DNA from: Ectopseudomonas chengduensis
GTDB taxonomy: Bacteria; Pseudomonadota; Gammaproteobacteria; Pseudomonadales; Pseudomonadaceae
Reading direction: 5' to 3'
Length of the DNA: 64,000 bases
Assembly (NCBI RefSeq): GCF_900102635.1
Contig: NZ_FMZQ01000015.1
Span: forward strand, 103,008 to 167,007
A program made the translations under genes and the position numbers. Each line of letters begins with the position of its first letter. Positions within the stretch are counted from its first letter, which is position 1. The notes under the pieces were generated by a model, which saw only the letters and a program-made list of their open reading frames with translations, was not told the origin of the DNA and made no database searches. Of the stretch, positions 52,135 through 60,941 are shown one piece after another.

Positions 52135-52911
52135 ATGTCTCTGTTCGATCTACTGCTGCTGGCCCTCGCCGGTTTCGCCGCTGGGGGCATGAACGCCCTG
52201 GCTGGCGGCGGCACCTTCTTTTCCTTCCCGGCCCTGCTCGCCGCCGGCCTGCCACCGGTGACGGCCAATGCCACCAACGCAGTGGCCCTGTGGCCGGCCA
52301 GCCTGGCCGGTGCCTGGGCAGCGCGCGCCTCATTGCGGCCGCTGGGTCGTTATCTGCTTCCACTGCTGCTGGCCGGTCTGGCCGGCGGCCTGCTCGGCGG
52401 TCTGTTGCTGCTGGCCGGAGGCGACGATGTGTTCCGCGTGCTGATCCCCTGGCTGTTGCTGGCCGCCACTGCACTGTTCGCCGCCAGCCCATGGCTGGGA
52501 CGCTGGCTGGCCGAGCGGCGCAAGAACAAGGCATCCGCACATCCGCCGCATACGCCACTGTCGCTGGGCGCGCATATCGGCGTTTCGATCTACGGCGGTT
52601 ACTTCGGCGCCGGCATGGGTATTCTGCAGCTCGCCGCGTTCTCCATCGAAGGCCACCCGCTGGCCCGCGCCAACGCCCTGAAGAACCTGATTTCGGCAGT
52701 CATCTACAGCATCGCCACACTGACCTTCGTCATCGCCGGCCGGGTCAGCTGGTACGAGCTGGCCATCCTGCTTACCGGCGCCACCATCGGCGGTTATGTC
52801 GGCGGCGCACTGGGCGAGAAACTAGCGCCTGCGTTGCTGCGCTGCTTCGTCATCCTGGTCGGCAGCACGATGACCCTGTACTACTTCTGGAGCACCTACT
52901 TCTCCGCGTAA
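52135..52911 (+). CDS. TauE/SafE family membrane permease
   Basis: This encodes 258 residues from M-S-L-F-D-L-L (52135). It has about eight hydrophobic helices and the family signature A-G-G-G-T-F-F-S-F-P-A-L near residue 25 plus Y-F-G-A-G-M-G-I-L-Q. TauE/SafE proteins export or take up sulfonates, sulfite or organic acids; the substrate here is unknown. It is divergent from pcaQ and could be linked to aromatic acid transport. Confidence 0.9.
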   Translation: MSLFDLLLLALAGFAAGGMNALAGGGTFFSFPALLAAGLPPVTANATNAVALWPASLAGAWAARASLRPLGRYLLPLLLAGLAGGLLGGLLLLAGGDDVFRVLIPWLLLAATALFAASPWLGRWLAERRKNKASAHPPHTPLSLGAHIGVSIYGGYFGAGMGILQLAAFSIEGHPLARANALKNLISAVIYSIATLTFVIAGRVSWYELAILLTGATIGGYVGGALGEKLAPALLRCFVILVGSTMTLYYFWSTYFSA

Positions 52912-52992
52912 AAACCAGCCCTGCGAAAAATAGACCGGACAGTGTCCGAGCACGCCTGATGCCACTCAGTCAGGCGTCAACGTATCGAATGT

Positions 52993-53065
52993 GTAGGAGC
53001 AGCGCCCCGCCGCGAATCAAGGCGCCGCGCATTTGAAAAGCTTCGCCCCGAGTCGGGGCTCCTAC
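52993..53065. repeat. REP-type palindrome before xseB
   Basis: GTAGGAGC at the left pairs with GCTCCTAC at the right, and inner CGCCCCG/CGGGGC segments can also pair. This GTAGGAGC...GGGGCTCCTAC form is a familiar Pseudomonas dispersed repeat. Confidence 0.75.
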
Positions 53066-53192
53066 GAACGATCGCGTTGAATCGACATTCCCCAGGCGCG
53101 CGGCTCTGCGCCTCCAAAACCCGCTGATTTGCCCGAGAAGCGCGCCTCTGCTAGTGTCGCGCCCGATTCTACGCTTCCCGAGACCAGCCACC

Positions 53193-53435
53193 ATGGCCCG
53201 CAAGAAAGCCGCCCCCGACTTCGAACACTCCCTCGCCGAACTGCAGACGCTGGTCGAGCGCCTGGAGAGCGGCGAGCTGTCGCTGGAAGACTCGCTGACT
53301 GCTTTCGAGCAGGGCATCGGCCTGACCCGTGAATGTCAGGCCGCCCTGGCCCAGGCCGAGCAGAAGGTGCAGATTCTGCTCGAGCGCGACGGTGAGTTGC
53401 AGCCCGCCCCCTTCGACACGGACGAGCCCGCATGA
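53193..53435 (+). CDS. xseB: Exodeoxyribonuclease VII small subunit
   Basis: This encodes 80 residues from M-A-R-K-K-A (53193). The family text F-E-H-S-L-A-E-L-Q-T-L-V-E-R-L-E-S-G-E-L is present. XseB forms a complex with XseA that degrades single-stranded DNA. The stop overlaps ispA as ATGA, the standard xseB-ispA-dxs order of gammaproteobacteria, here interrupted after ispA. Confidence 0.97.
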   Translation: MARKKAAPDFEHSLAELQTLVERLESGELSLEDSLTAFEQGIGLTRECQAALAQAEQKVQILLERDGELQPAPFDTDEPA

Positions 53436-54319
53436 TTGCGGCGTATCAGAAGCGCTGCCAGAGTCGCGTCGACACTGCACTGGAAGCGCTGTTTCAAGCT
53501 CCACGCACAGAGCTCGAACGCCTCTACCAGGCCATGCGCTACAGCGTGATGAACGGCGGCAAGCGCGTGCGCCCGCTGCTGGTCTACGCCGCTTGCGAGG
53601 CTCTCGAAGGTGATCTCGAACGTGCCGATGGCGCTGCCTGTGCGGTGGAGCTGATCCATGCCTACTCGCTGGTGCACGACGATCTGCCGGCGATGGACGA
53701 TGACGACCTGCGTCGCGGTCAGCCGACCACCCACAAGGCCTTCGACGAAGCCAGTGCCATCCTTGCTGGCGATGGTCTGCAAAGCCTGGCCTTCGAAGTG
53801 CTCGCCGACCACCGGCGCAATCCGCAGGATGCCGAGACGCGCCTGCAGATGATCGAGTTGCTGAGCCAGGCTGCAGGCCCGGCCGGCATGGTCGGCGGTC
53901 AAGCCATCGACCTTGGCTCGGTCGGCCTGCAACTCGACCAGCAGGCGCTGGAAGTGATGCACCGGCACAAGACCGGCGCGCTGATCGAAGCCAGCGTGGC
54001 GCTCGGCGCCCTGGCCAGTGGCAACACCGACGAACTGGCGCACAAGGCCCTGTTGCAATACGCCCGCGCCATCGGCCTGGCCTTCCAGGTGCAGGACGAC
54101 ATCCTCGACGTGGAGAGCGATACCGCCACCCTGGGCAAGACCCAGGGCAAGGACGAAGCCCACGACAAGCCCACCTACCCCGCCCTGCTTGGCCTCGACG
54201 CGGCCAAGGACTACGCACTGGAGCTGCGCGACCAGGCCCTGCACGTGCTGCGCCCGTTCGGCAACAGCGCCGAACCGCTGCGCGAGCTGGCGCGCTACAT
54301 AGTCGAACGACGCAGCTAG
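53432..54319 (+). CDS. ispA: Farnesyl diphosphate synthase
   Basis: This encodes 295 residues. Both Asp-rich motifs are present: H-D-D-L-P-A-M-D-D-D-D-L-R-R-G and D-D-I-L-D. It condenses dimethylallyl and isopentenyl diphosphates to farnesyl diphosphate for quinones, undecaprenol and haem O. It is translationally coupled to xseB. A REP hairpin follows it instead of dxs. Confidence 0.97.
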   Translation: MIAAYQKRCQSRVDTALEALFQAPRTELERLYQAMRYSVMNGGKRVRPLLVYAACEALEGDLERADGAACAVELIHAYSLVHDDLPAMDDDDLRRGQPTTHKAFDEASAILAGDGLQSLAFEVLADHRRNPQDAETRLQMIELLSQAAGPAGMVGGQAIDLGSVGLQLDQQALEVMHRHKTGALIEASVALGALASGNTDELAHKALLQYARAIGLAFQVQDDILDVESDTATLGKTQGKDEAHDKPTYPALLGLDAAKDYALELRDQALHVLRPFGNSAEPLRELARYIVERRS

Positions 54320-54331
54320 GCCGCTGTTGTG

Positions 54332-54360
54332 GGGGCGGCTTCAGCCGCGATAGCCGCCCC
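54332..54360. repeat. REP-type hairpin after ispA
   Basis: GGGGCGGCT pairs with AGCCGCCCC around an 11-base loop. It may protect or end the xseB-ispA transcript. Confidence 0.7.
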
Positions 54361-54468
54361 GCTCCATCATTGTCATCTATGACCGCATGATCGCCGCATA
54401 AGGCTTGCTTTACCCACGCGACCAGCCTCCTAAGATGGCTCCATAACGACAAGACGTCCGGAGCCGCC

Positions 54469-57400
54469 ATGCCCTTCCCCGCCCTGCTGATCGCCAACCG
54501 CGGCGAGATCGCCATTCGTATCGCCCAGGCCTGCGCCGACCTCGGTATCCGCAGCGTCGCTGTGTACGCCGAGGACGACAGCGCCTGCCTGCACACGCGC
54601 AAGGCAGATCAGGCCGTGGCGCTGGCGGGACGCGGCCCGGCGGCCTATCTGGATATGGATCAGCTCATTGGCATCGCCCGTGAACAGGGCTGTGCAGCCA
54701 TCCACCCCGGCTACGGTTTTCTCGCCGAGAACGCCGAGTTCGCCCGCCGTTGCCAGGCTGCCCGGCTGACCTTCGTCGGCCCGACGCCGGAAACCCTGCA
54801 GCTGTTCGGCGACAAGGCCGCCGCCCGTGATCTCGCCGAGCGCTGCGACGTACCACTGGTGCCCGGTATCAACCAGGCGGTGACGCCAGAGCAGGCCAAG
54901 GCCTTTCTCGCCGAACACGGCAGCGTGATGCTCAAGGCCCTGGCCGGCGGTGGCGGGCGCGGTATGCGTGCAGTGGACGAGCCGGCGCAACTGGCCGAGG
55001 CCTTTGCCCGTTGCGCCTCCGAGGCCCAGGGCGCCTTTGGCAGTGGCGCGTTGTACGTGGAAAAGCGCGTGCGCCGCGCCCGGCATATCGAAGTGCAGGT
55101 ACTCGGCGACGGCAGTGGCGCAGTCAGCCACCTGTGGGAGCGCGACTGCAGCCTGCAGCGCCGCCATCAGAAGCTGGTGGAGATCGCGCCCAGCCCCGAT
55201 CTGGATGTGGTTACCCGTGACGCGATCATCGCCAGCGCCCTGCGCCTGGCCGCCGAGGTGCAGTATCGCGGCATCGGCACCTTCGAGTTCCTCCTCGACC
55301 TCGACCAACCAGGACGCTTCTACTTCATGGAGGCCAATCCGCGCGTGCAGGTGGAGCACACCGTCACCGAGCAGGTCACCGGTGTCGACCTGCTGCACAC
55401 GCAACTGCACCTGGCCGCCGGCAGCAGCCTGGCCGAACTGAAGCTGCTCACACCGCCCGCGACCAACGGTTATGCCGTGCAGGTGCGCCTGAATCTGGAA
55501 ACCCTGCTCGCCGACGGTACGACGCGCCCGGCCAGCGGCGTGCTCAGCGCTTACCAGCCGCCCAGCGGCCCCGGCCTGCGTGTGGATGGCTGCGGCTATG
55601 CCGGCTACACCGTCAGCCCGGCCTACGATTCGCTGATCGCCAAGCTGATCGCCAGCGCCGGTGACTACCCCGGTGCCCTGCGCCGTGCCTATCGGGGGCT
55701 GTGCGAGTTCCGCCTCGACGGCGTGGCGAGCAACCTGCACCTGCTGCAGAACCTGCTGCACTGCGAGGCGGTGATCGCCAATCAGGTCGACACCACCTAC
55801 GTCGAACGCCAACTGGACGCCCTGCTGGCAGCCCGCGCACAGGCCCACCCGCACCGCTACTTCGCCACTGACGCCTCGCTGCATAGCGCCAAGGCCACTG
55901 TCGATGCACCGCCCGGCACCTTGGCCCTGAGCGCCCCCAACGCTGGCGTGCTGGTCAGCCTGGAGGTAGCCGAGGGCGATGCCGTAGCCACTGGCCAGCG
56001 CATCGCCGTGCTGGAAGCAATGAAAATGGAGTTCGAGGTCAAGGCCGAGCACAGCGGCATCGTCCGTGCGTTGGCCGTGGCCCCCGGTGACGCCATCGGT
56101 GAGGGCCAGGCGCTGGCATTCCTGGAGCCAGCCGAGGTGGATGGCCTCGACGCCCACGGCGAGCAGGCAGTCGACCTGGCGCATATCCGCGCCGATCTGG
56201 CCGAGGTACTGGAACGCCACGCGCGCCTGACCGATGCGGGTCGCCCCGAGGCCGTGGCGAAAAGGCGCAAGACCGGCCAGCGCACCGTGCGGGAAAACCT
56301 GGCGGACTTGCTCGATGCAGACAGCTTTATCGAATACGGCGCCATGGCCCTGGCCGCCCAGCGCCGTCGGCGTTCGCCCGAGGAGCTGCTGGAGCTGAGC
56401 CCGGCCGACGGCCTGGTCGCCGGAATCGGCACGGTGAACGCCGCGAGTTTCGGCGCCGAGGCCGCGCGCTGCATGGCCATCGCCTACGACTACACGGTGT
56501 TCGCCGGTACTCAGGGCGTGATGAACCACAAGAAGACCGACCGCATGCTGGCCCTGGCCGAGCAATGGCGCCTGCCGGTGGTGCTGTTCGCCGAAGGCGG
56601 CGGCGGCCGCCCGGGCGATACCGACTTCGTCGGCGTAGCCGGGCTGGACTGTCATACCTTCGTGGCCATGGCCAAACTCTCCGGTCTGGTGCCGACCGTG
56701 GGCGTGGTCTCCGGCCGCTGCTTCGCCGGCAACGCCGCGCTGCTTGGTTGCTGCGACGTGATCATCGCAACGAGGAACGCGACCATCGGCATGGCCGGCC
56801 CGGCGATGATCGAAGGTGGCGGCCTCGGCAGTTTCACCCCCGAGCAGGTCGGCCCGACCAGCGTGCAAGGCCCCAACGGGGTGATCGACGTGCTGGTGGA
56901 GGACGAAACCGCAGCGGTTGCCGTGGCCAAGCAATACCTGGGCTATTTCCAAGGCTCGTTACCCGGCTGGCAATGCAGCGATAGCCGCGAGTTGCGCCAG
57001 GTGATCCCGGAAAACCGCCTGCGCGTGTACGACATCCGCAAGGTGATCGAGCTGCTCGCCGATCACGGTAGCGTGCTGGAACTGCGCCGCCAGTTCGCAC
57101 CCGGCCTGATCACCGCGCTGATTCGCATCGAGGGCAAGCCGTTCGGGCTGATCGCCAACAACCCCGTGCACCTGGGTGGCGCCATCGATGCCGTGGCCGG
57201 CGACAAGGCCGCGCGCTTCCTGCAACTGTGCGAGGCGCATGACCTGCCCATCGTCTCGCTGTGCGACACCCCCGGATTCATGGTCGGCCCGGACGCGGAG
57301 AAACAAGCCACGGTGCGCCACGTCTCGCGCCTGTTCGTCACCGCCGCCAGCCTCACGGTGCCCTTCTTCACCCTGGTGCTGCGCAAGGGCTACGGCCTCG

Positions 57401-57741
57401 GCGCCCAGGCCATGGCCGCGGGCAGCTTCCACTCGCCGCTGTTCACCGCTGCCTGGCCCAGTGGCGAGTTCGGCGCCATGGGCCTCGAAGGCGCGGTGCG
57501 CCTGGGCTTTGCCAAGGAGCTGGCGGCCCAGCCGGACGAGGCCGCGCGCCAGGCGCTGTTCGACAAGCTGGTGGCCAAGGCCTACGACAACGGCAAGGCG
57601 CTGAACATGGCCAGCTATCTGGAGATCGACGCCGTGATCGACCCAGCCGACAGCCGCGCCTGGCTGCTGCGCGGCCTCAATGCGGCGCCGCGCCCGCCCC
57701 GGCGCGATGGCAAGAAACGTCCCTTCGTCGACACCTGGTAA
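54469..57741 (+). CDS. Single-chain acyl-CoA carboxylase (BC-BCCP-CT fusion)
   Basis: This 1090-residue protein combines a whole biotin-dependent carboxylase. Residues 1-450 are biotin carboxylase (A-N-R-G-E-I-A-I-R-I; ATP-grasp G-G-G-G-R-G-M). A biotinyl domain has E-A-M-K-M with the biotinylated Lys at 519. The rest is a carboxyltransferase of the acetyl/propionyl-CoA carboxylase type (for example G-G-G-R-P-G-D and G-A-M-G-L-E-G-A-V). This architecture is that of single-chain long-chain acyl-CoA carboxylases; the substrate is not predictable. It lies between ispA and dxs and was probably inserted there. Confidence 0.93.
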   Translation: MPFPALLIANRGEIAIRIAQACADLGIRSVAVYAEDDSACLHTRKADQAVALAGRGPAAYLDMDQLIGIAREQGCAAIHPGYGFLAENAEFARRCQAARLTFVGPTPETLQLFGDKAAARDLAERCDVPLVPGINQAVTPEQAKAFLAEHGSVMLKALAGGGGRGMRAVDEPAQLAEAFARCASEAQGAFGSGALYVEKRVRRARHIEVQVLGDGSGAVSHLWERDCSLQRRHQKLVEIAPSPDLDVVTRDAIIASALRLAAEVQYRGIGTFEFLLDLDQPGRFYFMEANPRVQVEHTVTEQVTGVDLLHTQLHLAAGSSLAELKLLTPPATNGYAVQVRLNLETLLADGTTRPASGVLSAYQPPSGPGLRVDGCGYAGYTVSPAYDSLIAKLIASAGDYPGALRRAYRGLCEFRLDGVASNLHLLQNLLHCEAVIANQVDTTYVERQLDALLAARAQAHPHRYFATDASLHSAKATVDAPPGTLALSAPNAGVLVSLEVAEGDAVATGQRIAVLEAMKMEFEVKAEHSGIVRALAVAPGDAIGEGQALAFLEPAEVDGLDAHGEQAVDLAHIRADLAEVLERHARLTDAGRPEAVAKRRKTGQRTVRENLADLLDADSFIEYGAMALAAQRRRRSPEELLELSPADGLVAGIGTVNAASFGAEAARCMAIAYDYTVFAGTQGVMNHKKTDRMLALAEQWRLPVVLFAEGGGGRPGDTDFVGVAGLDCHTFVAMAKLSGLVPTVGVVSGRCFAGNAALLGCCDVIIATRNATIGMAGPAMIEGGGLGSFTPEQVGPTSVQGPNGVIDVLVEDETAAVAVAKQYLGYFQGSLPGWQCSDSRELRQVIPENRLRVYDIRKVIELLADHGSVLELRRQFAPGLITALIRIEGKPFGLIANNPVHLGGAIDAVAGDKAARFLQLCEAHDLPIVSLCDTPGFMVGPDAEKQATVRHVSRLFVTAASLTVPFFTLVLRKGYGLGAQAMAAGSFHSPLFTAAWPSGEFGAMGLEGAVRLGFAKELAAQPDEAARQALFDKLVAKAYDNGKALNMASYLEIDAVIDPADSRAWLLRGLNAAPRPPRRDGKKRPFVDTW

Positions 57742-57800
57742 GGAATTGGCTATGTCCGCGTTAGCTGTTGCCAAGCAGTTCCGGGAAGGTTCGGAGCCTT

Positions 57801-57871
57801 GTAGGGTGGGCTTTAGCCCACGCTGACCGTCGGTGGTGGGCTGAAGCGGAGCGCCGCCCGGCCCACCCTAC
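57801..57871. repeat. REP-type palindrome (GTAGGGTGGGC)
   Basis: GTAGGGTGGGC at 57801-57811 pairs exactly with GCCCACCCTAC at 57861-57871, with inner GTGGGCT-type repeats. This is a well-known Pseudomonas intergenic repeat and sits in the carboxylase-hydrolase gap. Confidence 0.85.
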
Positions 57872-57921
57872 GGCCCTTTACCCCCCCAACACTTAACTCA
57901 GACATAGCCAAGGAATTATCC

Positions 57922-58872
57922 ATGCACATCGACCATCGCCTGCTCGCCGTCAACGGCATCGAACTCAGCCTGTACAGCGCCGGCCCCGAGTACGGCAAGC
58001 CGGTGTGGCTGCTGCATGGCTTTCCCGAATGCTGGTACGCCTGGCATCCGCAGATCGAGACGCTGGCCGCCGCCGGCTACCGCGTGTTCGCCCCGGAGAT
58101 GCGCGGCTACGGCGCCAGCAGCGCGCCGGCCGACCCGGCGGCCTATGAGCTGCTCACCCTGTGCGGCGATATCCAGGCGGCGATGGACAAGCTCGGCCAG
58201 CGCGAGGTGGCGGTGGTCGGCCACGACTGGGGCGCACCAGTGGCCTGGCACCTGGCGCTACTGGAGCCGCAGCGAGTCAAGGCGCTCGGCGCGTTGTCAG
58301 TGCCCTTCGGCGGCAGGCCGAAACGCCCGGCCATCGAGATGATGCGCGAAGCCTACGCCGGGCGCTTCCACTACATCCTCTATTTCCAGCAACCGGGGCT
58401 GGCCGAGGCCGAGCTGGACGAAGACATTGGCCGCAGCCTGCGCCTGCTGCTCGGCGGCCTCGGCGATGCCCTGCTGGCGACGGACAAGCCGGCCGATGCG
58501 CGGCTGTTCGACGGCATGCCGGATGACCTGCCACTGCCGGCCTGGTGCAGCGAGGCGATGTTCACCCACTACCTGCGCACCTTCGAGCGCCATGGCTTTC
58601 GCGGCGCGCTGAACTGGTACCGCAACTTCGAGCGCAACTGGCAACGCACCGAGGCCCTGGCCGAGCTTCAGGTGGAGCAGCCAACGCTATTCCTGCTCGG
58701 CGAGCATGATCCGGTGGGCCGCTTCGAGGCGCCGACGCTGAAACGCATGGGCGACAAGGTGCCGCACCTGGAACGCCATGACCTGCCCGGCGCCGGCCAT
58801 TGGCTGCAGGCCGAATGCGGCGAGCGGGTCAACGCCCTGCTGCTGGATTTTCTCGCACGAAACTACCGGTAA
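57922..58872 (+). CDS. Alpha/beta hydrolase, epoxide hydrolase-like
   Basis: This encodes 316 residues preceded by AAGGAATT. The oxyanion motif H-G-F-P-E-C-W and the nucleophile motif G-H-D-W-G-A carry Asp in place of Ser, as in epoxide hydrolases and haloalkane dehalogenases; the His is in G-A-G-H-W-L-Q-A. Two cap-domain tyrosines are likely. The substrate is unknown. It could act on an epoxide or another ester-like bond. Confidence 0.88.
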   Translation: MHIDHRLLAVNGIELSLYSAGPEYGKPVWLLHGFPECWYAWHPQIETLAAAGYRVFAPEMRGYGASSAPADPAAYELLTLCGDIQAAMDKLGQREVAVVGHDWGAPVAWHLALLEPQRVKALGALSVPFGGRPKRPAIEMMREAYAGRFHYILYFQQPGLAEAELDEDIGRSLRLLLGGLGDALLATDKPADARLFDGMPDDLPLPAWCSEAMFTHYLRTFERHGFRGALNWYRNFERNWQRTEALAELQVEQPTLFLLGEHDPVGRFEAPTLKRMGDKVPHLERHDLPGAGHWLQAECGERVNALLLDFLARNYR

Positions 58873-58954
58873 CGCCGATGTGGTCAGCGGATTGGGCTGT
58901 TTTCCTGGCATCAGGTAAACTGCCGCATCTTTTACACCTATAACGATTCGCCTG

Positions 58955-60862
58955 ATGCCGACCACTTTCCACGAGATCCCCCGCGAGCGCCCGTTGACGC
59001 CGCTGCTCGACAGCGCCAACACGCCCGACGAACTGCGCCGCCTGGCCGAAGCGGACCTGGAAACCCTCGCCGACGAACTGCGCCAGTACCTGCTCTACAG
59101 CGTTGGCCAGAGCGGCGGGCACTTCGGTGCCGGGCTCGGCGTGATCGAGCTGACCATCGCCCTGCACTACGTCTTCGACACCCCCGATGACCGCCTGGTG
59201 TGGGACGTCGGCCATCAGGCCTACCCGCACAAGATCCTCACCGGCCGGCGCGAGCGCATGGGCACGCTGCGCCAGAAAGACGGCCTGGCCGCCTTCCCGC
59301 GGCGCAGCGAGAGCGAGTACGACACCTTCGGCGTCGGCCACTCCAGCACCAGCATCAGCGCGGCCCTTGGCATGGCCATCGCCGCCCGCCTGAAGGGCGA
59401 GAAGCGCAAGAGCGTGGCAGTGATCGGTGACGGCGCACTGACCGCCGGCATGGCCTTCGAAGCGCTCAACCACGCCACCGACGTCGGCGCCAACATGCTG
59501 GTGATCCTCAACGACAACGACATGTCGATCTCCAAGAATGTCGGCGGCCTGTCCAACTACCTGGCCAAGATCATCTCCAGCCGCACCTACGCCAGCATGC
59601 GCGAGGGCAGCAAGAAGATCCTCTCGCGCCTGCCCGGCGCCTGGGAAATCGCGCGCAAGGTCGAGGAACACGCCAAGGGCATGCTGGTACCCGGCACCCT
59701 GTTCGAGGAACTGGGCTGGAACTACGTCGGCCCCATCGACGGCCACGACCTGCCCACCCTGCTCGCCACCCTGCGCAATATGCGCGACCTCGACGGCCCG
59801 CAGTTCCTGCATGTGGTGACCAAGAAGGGCAAGGGCTTCGCCCCGGCCGAGGCCGATCCCATCGGCTATCACGCCATCACCAAGCTGGAACCGGTGACTC
59901 CGGTCGCCGCGCCGCTCTCTAGCCCGAAGCGGCCAAGCGGCCCGAAATACTCCAACGTGTTCGGTCAGTGGCTGTGCGACATGGCCGCAGCTGACAACCG
60001 CCTGGTTGGCATCACCCCGGCGATGAAGGAAGGCTCGGATCTGGTGGATTTCAGCGAGCGCTTCCCCGAGCGCTACTTCGACGTCGCCATTGCCGAGCAG
60101 CACGCCGTGACCCTGGCCGCCGGCATGGCCTGCGAAGGCGCCAAGCCGGTGGTGGCGATCTACTCCACCTTCCTTCAGCGCGCCTATGACCAGTTGATCC
60201 ACGACGTCGCCGTGCAGCACCTCGACGTGCTGTTCGCCATCGACCGCGCCGGCCTGGTCGGCGAAGACGGCCCGACCCACGCCGGCAGCTTCGATCTGTC
60301 CTACCTGCGCTGCATCCCCGGCATGCTGGTGATGACCCCAAGCGACGAGAACGAGCTGCGCCGCATGCTCACCACCGGCCACCTGTTCGACGGCCCGGCA
60401 GCGGTGCGCTACCCGCGCGGCACCGGCCCCAATGCACCGCTCGACGCTGGCCTGCAGCCGCTGGAGATCGGCAAGGCGGTAGTACGCCGCCAGGGCAAGG
60501 GCGTCGCCCTGCTGGCTTTCGGCGTGCAACTGGCCGAAGCCTTGCGCGTGGGTGAAACACTGGATGCCACCGTGGTCGACATGCGCTTCGTCAAGCCGCT
60601 GGACGAAGCCCTGCTGCGCGAACTGGCAAGCAGCCACGCGCTGCTGGTGAGCATCGAAGAAAACAGCATCATGGGCGGCGCCGGCAGCGCGGTCAGCGAA
60701 TTTTTCGCCGCCGAGAACATCCAGGTACCAATGCTCCATCTGGGCTTGCCCGACTACTACGTCGAGCACGCCAAACCGAGCCAGATGCTCGCCGAATGTG
60801 GCCTCGACGAAGCCGGTATCGAACGCGCAGTACGCCAACGCCTGAGCCAGCTACAGCCCTGA
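58955..60862 (+). CDS. dxs: 1-deoxy-D-xylulose-5-phosphate synthase
   Basis: This encodes 635 residues. Motifs G-H-Q-A-Y-P-H-K, the thiamine diphosphate motif G-D-G-A-L-T-A-G-M-A...N-D-N and A-E-Q-H-A-V-T are intact. It makes deoxyxylulose 5-phosphate from pyruvate and glyceraldehyde 3-phosphate, the first step of the MEP isoprenoid and thiamine/pyridoxal pathways. The usual partner ispA lies 4.6 kb upstream. Confidence 0.98.
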   Translation: MPTTFHEIPRERPLTPLLDSANTPDELRRLAEADLETLADELRQYLLYSVGQSGGHFGAGLGVIELTIALHYVFDTPDDRLVWDVGHQAYPHKILTGRRERMGTLRQKDGLAAFPRRSESEYDTFGVGHSSTSISAALGMAIAARLKGEKRKSVAVIGDGALTAGMAFEALNHATDVGANMLVILNDNDMSISKNVGGLSNYLAKIISSRTYASMREGSKKILSRLPGAWEIARKVEEHAKGMLVPGTLFEELGWNYVGPIDGHDLPTLLATLRNMRDLDGPQFLHVVTKKGKGFAPAEADPIGYHAITKLEPVTPVAAPLSSPKRPSGPKYSNVFGQWLCDMAAADNRLVGITPAMKEGSDLVDFSERFPERYFDVAIAEQHAVTLAAGMACEGAKPVVAIYSTFLQRAYDQLIHDVAVQHLDVLFAIDRAGLVGEDGPTHAGSFDLSYLRCIPGMLVMTPSDENELRRMLTTGHLFDGPAAVRYPRGTGPNAPLDAGLQPLEIGKAVVRRQGKGVALLAFGVQLAEALRVGETLDATVVDMRFVKPLDEALLRELASSHALLVSIEENSIMGGAGSAVSEFFAAENIQVPMLHLGLPDYYVEHAKPSQMLAECGLDEAGIERAVRQRLSQLQP

Positions 60863-60941
60863 TCTGACGCCCTGCCCGGCCCAATTATTGCAAAATTTTT
60901 GGGCTACGCTCTCAGCATTGAGCAGCGGACAGGGGCGCATC

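Noticed and set aside
54430..56952. 840-codon minus-strand frame opposite the carboxylase
   Set aside because: Antisense shadow of an intact multidomain enzyme, with typical shadow composition.
58829..60838. 669-codon minus-strand frame opposite dxs
   Set aside because: Antisense shadow of a core housekeeping gene.
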